IMG/VR virus record: IMGVR_UViG_3300020214_000121
Location: 1-24,219 of that record
Reading direction: 5' to 3' (one strand)
Length of the DNA stretch: 24,219 nucleotides
Source: a virus
Positions 1 to 7,844 of the stretch are shown here, one piece after another. Position numbers and translations under genes: made by a program. The stretch's first letter is position 1. Each line of letters begins with the position of its first letter. The notes beneath the pieces were generated by a model. The model was not told the origin of the DNA and did not search any database. It saw only the letters and a program-made list of their open reading frames with translations.

Positions 1-1
1 T

Positions 2-1687
2 GCTGGTTTACAAGGAAACCCAAAATATCCATCATCACCACTACCAATTCAGTATGGATCTATTACATTTACAAATGGAGTAAACGCCCAACAAATGTCT
101 TTTGCTGATAAAAATACTGATTTTGATGCTAAGGATACTAATGATGAAGTATGGATGCAGCTGGATTTTGTGTTTGAATTAATAAATTTATTTTGCTCAA
201 ATCCAATAAACAACTTGTACGTTATTGATAACGCTGATGTTATTGTTAATGCACACCCAAACTTAATATCATGTGACAAAAATGTTTTGATACCAAACCC
301 AGTTGCGCCAAAAGTTAATAGAGGCGGTCGATTTCTAACAGCTGATCAAAAAAATCCCGTCAAGAATCCGTTCTGTGATATTAACAAAAATGTAGCGGAT
401 TTAGAATTACCTCAATCAAAAATTACAGCGGCTGATAGAAAAGACAAGAATATCAGCGCGGATAAATCACTTGTTCTAGCAGCTATAGCTACAGCAAAAA
501 CATTTGGTACATCAGGATTACTTCGTGATGATTTGGATAGAGTAATAAATTGGTTTTATTATTATTTAAACAACCCCGTCAAGCAGCCTGGAAAATCTGC
601 AGCATTTCCATTTGATCAAGATAAGGAGTTCTTAGATAACAAGGGTGTAAGTGTGGTTAAAAGATACAAGAAATACTATTATGGCTATTTAAAGAATCTT
701 TATATATCAAAGTTTAGATTGATAGAAATTGCAAATGATGAAAAGGTAAAAACACTCAAGGAGTTTTTGTTAGCGATATTGAGCACAATAAACAATTCAG
801 TCGATAATTTTTGGGAGTTTGATATCGTAGATGGTTTAAATGGTAAACTTTCAATTATTGATAAAAACACCATCAACACTGATATCTTGAAGAAGATATA
901 CATGTTTGATTTAGCAAAAACAAACAATGTTGTAAAGAGTATAAACTTTGATGTTAGCTTAACCAATGAACAAGCAAACAACGTTTTGTTTGGTGGATCC
1001 AATTCACCAAGCCTGACTGAGGTTATAGAAGATAAAATTGCAAAGGCTAATTCACAACAAGAGTTGGATATTTTGATGACGGAGACAGTAAGGATACCAT
1101 CAATCAAATTTAGAGACAGATTGGATATTTATCAATTAAAACAAATTTCTGAACTAAAGGGTCAAGAGTTAGCTAAGGCTCAACAAGCTGGTAATATTCC
1201 TGGTACAAACGAAGATTTTAAAAATGAAAACAGAGATATAGCAAACATACAAGTGTATGGTAATGTTGCTCGTAATGACATCCTTTGTATGAGAGTTTAC
1301 AACGTTACAGAACAAGATAAAGCTATATTAAAAACGGGCGCTGAGTTAGAAGATCCAAAATACAACTGGAAGTATTTGTGTTTGCCACCAAACATGAAGG
1401 CCAAATTGAGAAGAATGTTGGACGATAATGATATATCAGGCAATATAGCAAAATACACAGGTGTAGCTGATAACTTTCAAATTACTTTAACCTTGGATGG
1501 TATTTATGGATTCAGAAATCTCCAAGTGTTCGCTATAAGTAATCTACCAAAACCATATGTACCTGGTAACGTGATATTTCAAATACTTGAAGTGGAACAC
1601 AATATATCAGCTGGTAAGTGGGAAACAACCATTACCGCATTATTGAGATGTATTGCTGGTAGTGAATTGGAGTATATAAATATATGA
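2..1687 (+). CDS. Putative baseplate/tail hub-like structural protein (5' partial)
   Basis: The frame is open from the left window edge, so the gene starts upstream. The first internal ATG is at 95, but the 31 codons before it read as normal protein and I include them. About 561 residues are visible. The C-terminal ~110 residues contain a pattern (LTLDGIYGFRNLQVF, then a segment on FQILEVEHNISAGKW and TTITALLR) that resembles the C-terminal part of baseplate/tail hub proteins of large phages: target of the hub, followed by a beta-rich 'H-N/E-I-S..W.T.I' strand pair. The middle is rich in Asn, Asp and Lys with no catalytic motif. No signal peptide or membrane segment is visible. The stop overlaps the next start as ATGA, so the two genes are probably co-translated. 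The structural role is inference from this weak pattern and the company of the next gene; the exact tail part is unknown. Confidence 0.55.
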   Translation, partial: AGLQGNPKYPSSPLPIQYGSITFTNGVNAQQMSFADKNTDFDAKDTNDEVWMQLDFVFELINLFCSNPINNLYVIDNADVIVNAHPNLISCDKNVLIPNPVAPKVNRGGRFLTADQKNPVKNPFCDINKNVADLELPQSKITAADRKDKNISADKSLVLAAIATAKTFGTSGLLRDDLDRVINWFYYYLNNPVKQPGKSAAFPFDQDKEFLDNKGVSVVKRYKKYYYGYLKNLYISKFRLIEIANDEKVKTLKEFLLAILSTINNSVDNFWEFDIVDGLNGKLSIIDKNTINTDILKKIYMFDLAKTNNVVKSINFDVSLTNEQANNVLFGGSNSPSLTEVIEDKIAKANSQQELDILMTETVRIPSIKFRDRLDIYQLKQISELKGQELAKAQQAGNIPGTNEDFKNENRDIANIQVYGNVARNDILCMRVYNVTEQDKAILKTGAELEDPKYNWKYLCLPPNMKAKLRRMLDDNDISGNIAKYTGVADNFQITLTLDGIYGFRNLQVFAISNLPKPYVPGNVIFQILEVEHNISAGKWETTITALLRCIAGSELEYINI

Positions 1688-2070
1688 TAACAGATACACC
1701 AGATTCTACAAAAAATAAGCTTGGGTTGGATATCTACAACTATTTTGAACCATCCAATTATATACCTATAGTTAAACCATCCGATTATGAATATGGTTAT
1801 ATAACCAGATATTTTGTGGGTAAAATCAACTATCCAAACGTATACGAGACGAATGCAAAAGATTATAACATTGTAAATAATGCTTATTACAAAAATATTA
1901 AAATAACATGGAAAGTATCTGGACCAGAATTCAATCAATACAAGGGTAAGATGCTACTTACAACTGGTGTGGTAGATTATAATATATTGAGAATACAACA
2001 ATCGTATCTAGTATTTCCACAGATACAAAATGTTTTGAATAACCCAAGACAATTCTGGAGAGGGTTTTGA
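1684..2070 (+). CDS. Small conserved phage structural-type protein, unknown role
   Basis: A 128-residue protein whose ATG overlaps the stop of the upstream gene (ATGA), which indicates translational coupling to the structural gene. It has many aromatic residues and a DYEYGYITRYFVGK stretch (about residues 39-52), then an ITWKVSGPEF segment and a C-terminal NNPRQFWRGF. That arrangement (DYxxGxITRYF ... W.xxGP ... qfWrg) is one I associate with small virion-associated proteins next to baseplate genes in T4-related phages, but I cannot name the protein. No enzyme motif is present. It ends directly before a promoter-like sequence, so it is probably the last gene of the structural transcript. Confidence 0.6.
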   Translation: MITDTPDSTKNKLGLDIYNYFEPSNYIPIVKPSDYEYGYITRYFVGKINYPNVYETNAKDYNIVNNAYYKNIKITWKVSGPEFNQYKGKMLLTTGVVDYNILRIQQSYLVFPQIQNVLNNPRQFWRGF

Positions 2071-2071
2071 G

Positions 2072-2099
2072 TTGACATAGGCGCCAATTGGTGTATATG
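2072..2099 (+). promoter_or_regulatory. Sigma70-like promoter for the polymerase-like gene
   Basis: TTGACA (2072-2077), a 16 bp spacer ending in TTGGTG, then TATATG (2094-2099). The spacer holds a short dyad, GCC-AATT-GGT. The expected transcription start falls at about 2106-2107, on the GTG start codon of the next gene. It matches the other promoter-like sites in this window in layout. Confidence 0.6.
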
Positions 2100-2106
2100 T
2101 TATAGT

Positions 2107-3405
2107 GTGCATCTCTCAAATCAAATATATCTAAAGTTTATCACTCGAAATGTAAATAAACACATATCGTATGACAAAGTTATTGTTGCGTTTGTGTATG
2201 ATTATTTTACTAAGGATAAACACTATTTTAACTTTTGTCATCCAGATGTAGACGTTAACGATACTCTCAAGAGTTTCATAAAATACATCAAGTCAGAAGA
2301 CCGAGATATTTATGTAAACAACAAAAAACGATATAAGTATATCTTAAAGAATTGTAACCTAATTGATGTAAATTTATTTGGTTTTCTCAAAGATAACAAA
2401 ATTATTGAAGAACAAGACTCAGAAACATATCTGAGTATAAAAATTCGTGTTGGTGATATTAATGATATGAATATGATATATCCATACGTTAATCATCAAA
2501 AAGACTTTGACCAAGAGGTACTTCAAATTGAAACACTAAACGAAGAAAAGAAGGATTCATATTGTTTCAAGTTTTTCAACAACGTTATATCAGATACTCT
2601 GTATGAGGTTGAGAAGAATGGTATAAAGATTGACGAATCTATATTCAAAGAACATTTTAAGGCTAAAACAAATGATGGTTATGTGTATACTCAGTATAAC
2701 ATTTATAATCCAACTGGTAGACCCAGCAATAAGTTTGATAGTGTAAACTACGTAGCTCTAAACAAAGAGGATGGTTGTAGAAAAAGTTTTGTATCCAGAT
2801 ACGATGGTGGTCATTTGATGATGATAGACTTTACAGGTTTTCATCCATATATTGTAAGCAATTTAATTGATTATAAAGTGCCTGATAATGAAACTATATA
2901 TGAACATTTGGCTAAACAATACTATAATGTAGACATTGTTGATGCAGAAACCATGAGTAAATCCAAGAAATTGACTATGGTAAATCTATATGGACATATT
3001 AAAGATCAATATCTATCCATACCATATTTTGCTAAAACAGACCAGTTAAAGAACAAATATTGGGAAATGTTTGAAAAGAAGGGTTATGTCACAACGCCAA
3101 TCTATAAGAGGAAAATAACCAGTAATCACATTAAGGATCCTAATAAAAACAAACTATTTGCTTATATTATTCAGGCGGCTGAAACTGAGTATGGTTTGAA
3201 TAGTTTGGGTAATGTTATCAAGTATTTGAGTGATAAACCCATGTTACCCATACTTTATGTCTATGATAGTATATTGTTTGATGTCAGTAAGGATGTAACA
3301 CAACAGACTTTAAACGATGTTATTGACATAGTTAAGAACAAAAAGTTCAAAGTTAAAGTTTATACTGGAAATAATTACCATGATTTGAAATTACAACAAA
3401 CTTAA
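2107..3405 (+). CDS. Divergent family A DNA polymerase-like protein
   Basis: 432 residues, far shorter than T7 DNA polymerase (704) or Pol I. The only start that fits is GTG at 2107; there is no ATG, GTG or TTG between the upstream in-frame stop (2068-2070) and it. Family A landmarks are in order: TGRPSN thumb/palm motif (about 203-208), motif A with D241 in MIDFTGFHPY (aligns with T7 DASGLELR), motif B with K287...Y295-G296, and motif C with Y386-D387-S388 in place of the usual H-D-E. Both metal-binding Asp residues are kept. The steric-gate Glu of motif A is replaced by His and the motif C Glu by Ser. The first ~150 residues show no DxE exonuclease motif I can recognise. It probably acts in repair or as a special-purpose polymerase, but it could be the replicative enzyme. 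Its own promoter sits immediately upstream. Confidence 0.72.
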   Translation: MHLSNQIYLKFITRNVNKHISYDKVIVAFVYDYFTKDKHYFNFCHPDVDVNDTLKSFIKYIKSEDRDIYVNNKKRYKYILKNCNLIDVNLFGFLKDNKIIEEQDSETYLSIKIRVGDINDMNMIYPYVNHQKDFDQEVLQIETLNEEKKDSYCFKFFNNVISDTLYEVEKNGIKIDESIFKEHFKAKTNDGYVYTQYNIYNPTGRPSNKFDSVNYVALNKEDGCRKSFVSRYDGGHLMMIDFTGFHPYIVSNLIDYKVPDNETIYEHLAKQYYNVDIVDAETMSKSKKLTMVNLYGHIKDQYLSIPYFAKTDQLKNKYWEMFEKKGYVTTPIYKRKITSNHIKDPNKNKLFAYIIQAAETEYGLNSLGNVIKYLSDKPMLPILYVYDSILFDVSKDVTQQTLNDVIDIVKNKKFKVKVYTGNNYHDLKLQQT

Positions 3406-3420
3406 TTATATTTATAATTG

Positions 3421-5280
3421 ATGAATTTTAAGTCAATTATAAATGATGTTTGTTGCGATTCTCGTATAAAGAATGGTGTTCTTGATATTAATAATCCGGA
3501 ACATGTGTTAATATTACAAGAGTACCTAGAAAAAAATGGTTATGGTATTGATGAGATTGTAGACAGAACCGCTACACTTTTTGAAGCGGGTCGATTCCCA
3601 GAACGACAGGCTTATAATAAAGATGGTATACTTGTAACCTTTCCAAGCAAAGAATATCGTAATCGAGCTGTAAATAAAGGAACGCATTTTGTCGAAAATC
3701 CAAAAAAAGTACAAGCTAATATATTTAATGTACCTGGAGATTTATCGGCTGTAAGAGCTACTGAAAAACAACCAGATGAAGAAAAGTCAGATGAAGAAAA
3801 GAAGGATATTGTATCGATAGATAAAGAAGTTCAAACAGACATAGAAGCGGATGATAAAGACGAAAGATCTACTGGAGCTATAAAACAAGACGCTGTTGCG
3901 AATGTTGCCATATTGACTGGCGAAACACCATTGATAAATTATAGTGTAGATGAAGCTGTTAAGTATGGTTTCTACAGAAAAGGAATGAGTTGGTATAATT
4001 CAGAGGGTGATTTAATTGGCGAACAAGTATATGATGAAAAAATAGGTGTAATTATTTCAATCAATGAATCATTACTAAGCAAAATTACAGGATTTTTTAA
4101 AAAAACATGGGAAAAAGTTAAGTCCTATTTTAGGTCAGTTATAAATATACTAATCACAAATAGTATGAGTGATTTGGAGCCTGGAGAAGAAACTGAAATT
4201 ACCATTCCTTCTTCTATTAATAAAGACAAGAGTGGTATAGAATCACCAAATCCAGTTAGTGAGGGTGCTTTAGAAGCTATACGTGGTAATTATAATGAAG
4301 CTCTGACTGTAAAATATGTAATTCAGAAAAACGAAACTCCAATTGATATTGTTCTGACCGAAGATATCAATGAAAACTATGTAACCAAAGTTGTACAATT
4401 GAATGATGCGGGTAAACGATATATACCAGAAGTGGAAAGTGTAGTGAATATTTGGGATAAAAAATTAAGAGACGTCGCCGGCACTAAATATGAAGAAATC
4501 AGATCGGTGATATCATTAGCAAGTAATGACATGTCGTCATACATAATTAACTCGGTCGGCAAAAACAGAGGTAATATATTACAAATATTTCTCGATAATA
4601 AATCGTTTTTACAAGGCGCTGAATTCAAGGCAGATATTAGATTAAAAGTAAAAAAGTCGTCGGGTGAAGAAGTTCTAGATGCATATAGTCTTAAGATGTA
4701 TAAGACAAAAATTGTTAATTTGTCAAATAGCACAAAGGTTAGTTTAATAAGAAATTTATGCGGCGAAGAAGAATCTGTCAAGTTTACCAGTGAATTAAAA
4801 TCGGATAAAAAATTTAAAGATCTTGATGCAGATGCAAAAGAAGCGGAACAGGGAGTCAAATATGCAAAAAATAATAACGAAGATGAAGAATTTATAAATC
4901 AATTGAGAAAAGAAAGAACTGACGCAAGATATCCACTAAATCAATATCTAGCAGATAGGGTAGCTAATAAACTCAATTCTTTTTATAAATCATCTCCAGA
5001 AAATAAAGAATTATTCCTTAAAAATCTATTAAAGATCATGGGTTATGAGGATAAAGAAACAAAGTTCTTAATGGCACTAGTTGGACCAAAACAGGTCAAA
5101 TCAGGCAAATCACAAATAATTGACAAACATCCTGCGTTAGATTTCTCTGACATTGATATTATACATGAGCCAGGCACAGTTAGTATCAAGATAATTAATA
5201 AAAAGACAAATAAACCACTAGTTATTTTTTCAGCAAAAGAAGGCGGCACATTTGCTGGATTTGTGGATGTATTATCATAA
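3421..5280 (+). CDS. Large protein of unknown function with possible PD-(D/E)XK-like segment
   Basis: 619 residues from ATG 3421 (a TTG at 3418 is also in frame, but the ATG is preferable). Three parts are visible. The N-terminal ~90 residues include GRFPERQAYNKDGILVTFPS (about 57-76), which looks like a compact conserved module. An acidic, low-complexity linker (about 110-150, repeats of DEEK) follows, and then a long Lys/Glu-rich C-terminal half. In that half E401...D405 followed by S423-L-K425 (AEFKADIRL ... YSLKMYK) fits the spacing of a PD-(D/E)XK nuclease core with a Ser in place of the first acidic residue of ExK. This is a weak signature. A structural or DNA-packaging role is equally possible. 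It follows the polymerase-like gene by 15 bp, and its stop is directly followed by the next gene, so it is probably in the same operon. Confidence 0.6.
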   Translation: MNFKSIINDVCCDSRIKNGVLDINNPEHVLILQEYLEKNGYGIDEIVDRTATLFEAGRFPERQAYNKDGILVTFPSKEYRNRAVNKGTHFVENPKKVQANIFNVPGDLSAVRATEKQPDEEKSDEEKKDIVSIDKEVQTDIEADDKDERSTGAIKQDAVANVAILTGETPLINYSVDEAVKYGFYRKGMSWYNSEGDLIGEQVYDEKIGVIISINESLLSKITGFFKKTWEKVKSYFRSVINILITNSMSDLEPGEETEITIPSSINKDKSGIESPNPVSEGALEAIRGNYNEALTVKYVIQKNETPIDIVLTEDINENYVTKVVQLNDAGKRYIPEVESVVNIWDKKLRDVAGTKYEEIRSVISLASNDMSSYIINSVGKNRGNILQIFLDNKSFLQGAEFKADIRLKVKKSSGEEVLDAYSLKMYKTKIVNLSNSTKVSLIRNLCGEEESVKFTSELKSDKKFKDLDADAKEAEQGVKYAKNNNEDEEFINQLRKERTDARYPLNQYLADRVANKLNSFYKSSPENKELFLKNLLKIMGYEDKETKFLMALVGPKQVKSGKSQIIDKHPALDFSDIDIIHEPGTVSIKIINKKTNKPLVIFSAKEGGTFAGFVDVLS

Positions 5281-5281
5281 T

Positions 5282-5680
5282 ATGAACATTCAAAAACAAC
5301 TTCTTTGTACATTCACAAATAGTCAAAAATATCCAATAGTCATACAAGAAATATTAGATATATATAAATTCACGGATAGTCGTATTTTTATATTTGCAAA
5401 TCAAAATAATCTACGAGAAATTTATTTAACGTTCAATATTTTTAAAGACAAAAATCAAAATATAAAATATCCCGCCACTATAGGTGTTCATCGTAAAAAG
5501 CAAACAAATACTTTATATACGCTTAATGCAATGAATAAGTTGATAGAAGACGAGAACAATGGTATATTTGATAAAAACTTCCAACTTAATTGGGATTTAT
5601 ATAAAAATAGTATTATTTTAACCAATGAAATTGGAGTGAAAATAGTTTCTTTAAAATTATTTTCGATTCACGAAATTTGA
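5282..5680 (+). CDS. Conserved-type hypothetical phage protein
   Basis: 132 residues. I chose ATG 5282, one base after the upstream stop, over a longer frame that would begin at 5252 inside the previous gene. The central VHRKKQTNTLYTLNAMNKLI segment (about 64-83) and the following NWDLYKNSIILT look like a strongly constrained core, and I associate this pattern with small hypothetical proteins of T4-related phages. No catalytic motif, signal peptide or membrane segment is present. It is probably co-transcribed with the two genes before it. The function is not recognised. Confidence 0.65.
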   Translation: MNIQKQLLCTFTNSQKYPIVIQEILDIYKFTDSRIFIFANQNNLREIYLTFNIFKDKNQNIKYPATIGVHRKKQTNTLYTLNAMNKLIEDENNGIFDKNFQLNWDLYKNSIILTNEIGVKIVSLKLFSIHEI

Positions 5681-5697
5681 TATATATCTTGTGACGC

Positions 5698-5725
5698 TTG
5701 ACATCGCTCAAATCTGGTGTAGCAT
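5698..5725 (+). promoter_or_regulatory. Promoter of the SSB gene
   Basis: TTGACA (5698-5703), a 16 bp spacer ending in CTGGTG, then TAGCAT (5720-5725). A 7 bp inverted repeat CTTGACA/TGTCAAG (5697-5703 and 5728-5734) brackets the promoter and could be an operator. The expected start near 5732 gives a leader of about 77 nt. Confidence 0.65.
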
Positions 5726-5758
5726 GGTGTCAAGTTAGTTACATACTTAGTTTAAGTA

Positions 5759-5808
5759 AATTAAGAATTAACTAATTAACAATTAAACAATTAACAAATT
5801 AAATAATT
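5759..5808 (+). promoter_or_regulatory. Tandem AATTAAC repeats in SSB leader, probable autoregulatory operator
   Basis: About six near-identical copies of AATTAA(C/G/A) follow one another at 7-8 bp steps (5759, 5766, 5774, 5781, 5789, 5797) and run up to the ATG at 5809. No Shine-Dalgarno sequence is present. In T4, gp32 represses its own translation by cooperative binding to an unstructured leader of UUAAA repeats. The layout here is the same in principle, so autogenous control is a reasonable inference. Confidence 0.6.
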
Positions 5809-6651
5809 ATGGCATTAGACATTAGTAAGTTAAAGAGCCGTTTGAACTCTCTTTCAAATACAAATCAAAAGACTAACTTAATTTGGAAACCAAAGCCTGG
5901 CAAGCAGGTAGTTCGTATCGTTCCTTATAAGTACGCTCCTGATAATCCATTTATTGAACTTAAGTTTCACTATAATCTAAACGGCAAAAGTTATCTATCT
6001 CCAGATAGTTTTGGTCGTCCAGATCCTATTGTTGAATTTTCAAATCGTTTGAAGAAGACTGGCGATAAGGAAGAGTGGAAGATGGGTAAGAAAATGGAAC
6101 CCAAGATGCGTACATTTGCACCTATCTTTGTTCGTGGTGAAGAAAATGAAGGTGTAAAATTTTGGGGATTTGGTAAGCAAGTTTATCAAGAAATTCTTTC
6201 GATAATCAGTGATCCTGATTTTGGTGATATTACCGATCTAACCACAGGTCGTGATATCGTTGTAGAGTTCAAGACTGGTGATGAATCAGGCAAGAGCTTT
6301 CCAGAAACCAACATTCGTGTTAAGCCAAATACAAATGTTGCTATTGACCCAAATAACTCAAGTCTACTAGAGGCTCTCAAGTCTCAGGTAAATATTCTGG
6401 ATCTATTCCCAGAACTATCCTACGATGAACTCAAGGATATTATGGATAGGTGGTTGAACCCAGAAACATCCGATTCATCCGTTGATCCAGCAATTTCTGC
6501 TGTAAACTCATCAAATGATGACGACGTTGTAACACCAACTCCAAAAGTAGCTACCAAGCCATCATCGGCAGTTTCACCCACTGCTGCTAAGGCAAAAGCG
6601 GGTGCGTCAGACGATGTTTCAAAAGCATTCGATGACTTGTTTAACTCCTAA
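5809..6651 (+). CDS. Single-stranded DNA-binding protein, gp32-like
   Basis: 280 residues, close to T4 gp32 (301). The N-terminus (SKLKSRLNSL, about 6-15) is the basic cooperativity region. The core carries the family pattern (VVRIVPYKYAPDNPFIELKF at 34-53, NEGVKFWGFGKQVYQEI at 113-129, EALKSQVNILDLF near 188-200). The tail is low in complexity and ends in an acidic segment (SDDVSKAFDDLFNS) of the kind that binds partner replication proteins. The protein contains no cysteine, so the zinc site of T4 gp32 is absent and the corresponding loop has been replaced by SPDSFGRPDP. It coats single-stranded DNA at forks and recombination intermediates and should interact with the recombinase and helicase encoded downstream. 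It has its own promoter, a repeat-rich leader and a hairpin after its stop. Confidence 0.9.
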   Translation: MALDISKLKSRLNSLSNTNQKTNLIWKPKPGKQVVRIVPYKYAPDNPFIELKFHYNLNGKSYLSPDSFGRPDPIVEFSNRLKKTGDKEEWKMGKKMEPKMRTFAPIFVRGEENEGVKFWGFGKQVYQEILSIISDPDFGDITDLTTGRDIVVEFKTGDESGKSFPETNIRVKPNTNVAIDPNNSSLLEALKSQVNILDLFPELSYDELKDIMDRWLNPETSDSSVDPAISAVNSSNDDDVVTPTPKVATKPSSAVSPTAAKAKAGASDDVSKAFDDLFNS

Positions 6652-6662
6652 ACAATAAAATA

Positions 6663-6699
6663 AAGCCGGTAGAGTTTTTATACTCTGCCGGCTTTCTAG
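6663..6699 (+). terminator. Strong hairpin between ssb and uvsX, terminator or processing site
   Basis: A 13 bp stem (6663-6675 with 6682-6694, one G-T wobble) has a 6-nt loop TTTTAT and is followed by only a short T run (TTTCTA). It lies 12 bp after the ssb stop and 17 bp before the uvsX start. The weak T tract suggests partial termination or protection of the ssb mRNA 3' end rather than a full stop. Confidence 0.65.
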
Positions 6700-6710
6700 T
6701 TATATACGTT

Positions 6711-7844
6711 ATGGCAAAAAAGACAACAGAAAAAGACGATCTGCTAGAAAGATTGGCAGACGAACTCAACAAATCTAATAAAGAAGGCGGCAAAGTTGCA
6801 TTCTTTTTGGATGAACAAGAGGATCCATCATCTATTAGTGATTGGATAAGCACAGGTTCATCAATGCTAGATTTAGCGATCAGTAATCGTCCACATGGCG
6901 GTTTGCCAGTAGGACGTATCGTTGAACTAACAGGCCTTGAAGGTACTGGAAAAAGTTTGGTTTGCGCACACATTGTTGCAGAAACACAAAGAAAAGGTGG
7001 TAAAGCACTTTTCATTGATACAGAAAATTCTGAATCCAGAGAATTCTGGAAGAGTCTTGGAGTTGATTTAGCTAAAAATAAATTGATGTATTCTCAGGCT
7101 GAAACCGTTGAGGATATCTTCTCGCTCATGGAAAGAGCAATTACCTTTATTCGTAAGGATCATCCAGATTTATTATTAACAATCATTGTTGATTCTGTAG
7201 CAGCTGCGTCAACAAAAGCAGAATTAGAGAGTGATCATGGTAAAGATGGTTATGCTACTGGTAAGAGTATTATTATTAGCAAAGCAATGCGTAAGATTAC
7301 TAATATGATTGGTCGTCAAAAGGTATTGTTAATCTTTACTAACCAACTACGTCAGAATCTAAACGCTATGGCATTTGGTGACAAGTACGTAGTAAGTGGT
7401 GGTAAGGCTTTGGCATATCATTGTAGTGTACGTGTTCGATTGAACAACACTGGCAAACTAAAGAAGGGTGAAGTAGTTATTGGTAATGAATGTAAAGCAG
7501 TTGTTATCAAAAATCGTATGGGACCACCACAACGTCAAGCAGCATTTGACATTTACTTTGATAGTGGTATTGCTGATTTCAGCAGCTGGATCAAAGTAAT
7601 AAAAGATCATGGAATTATAAAACAAGGCGGTGCTTATTACACATATAAAAAAGACGATGGTACTGAATGGAAGTTTCAATCCAAAGACTTCATTTCAACA
7701 TTACAATCTGATGCAAAACTAAAAGAAGAAATTTACTTGAAGATTTGCGATGCCGTAGTAATGAAATATAAAGACCCAAATAGTCAAATTGTCGAAGATA
7801 TTCAGATATCTACAAATGAAGGTGAAGCTGGCGAAGAAGAATGA
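6711..7844 (+). CDS. uvsX: UvsX/RecA-type recombinase
   Basis: 377 residues. Walker A is GLEGTGKS at 75-82, Walker B ends in IIVD161, and the RecA-like sensor segment IFTNQLRQN (about 208-216) is followed by a loop and SGGKALAYHCSVRV (229-242), matching the DNA-binding loop L2 region and the strand after it. Preceding these is an amphipathic N-terminal stretch, as in UvsX. It catalyses homologous pairing and strand exchange, and in T4-type phages drives recombination-dependent replication and repair. The start has no good Shine-Dalgarno. No promoter is visible between the hairpin and the gene, so it probably depends on read-through from ssb. The stop overlaps the next start as ATGA. Whether it is closer to UvsX or to bacterial RecA cannot be settled here; length and context favour UvsX. 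Confidence 0.92.
   Translation: MAKKTTEKDDLLERLADELNKSNKEGGKVAFFLDEQEDPSSISDWISTGSSMLDLAISNRPHGGLPVGRIVELTGLEGTGKSLVCAHIVAETQRKGGKALFIDTENSESREFWKSLGVDLAKNKLMYSQAETVEDIFSLMERAITFIRKDHPDLLLTIIVDSVAAASTKAELESDHGKDGYATGKSIIISKAMRKITNMIGRQKVLLIFTNQLRQNLNAMAFGDKYVVSGGKALAYHCSVRVRLNNTGKLKKGEVVIGNECKAVVIKNRMGPPQRQAAFDIYFDSGIADFSSWIKVIKDHGIIKQGGAYYTYKKDDGTEWKFQSKDFISTLQSDAKLKEEIYLKICDAVVMKYKDPNSQIVEDIQISTNEGEAGEEE

Noticed and set aside
700-1107. Minus-strand open frame of 135 codons inside the baseplate-like gene
   Set aside because: Low-complexity, hydrophobic reading opposite a clearly coding strand; no ribosome site or family pattern.
4377-4859. Minus-strand open frame of 160 codons within the large unknown gene
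   Set aside because: Ser/Leu/Phe-rich antisense of a Lys/Glu/Asp-rich coding sequence, a common artefact in AT-rich genes.
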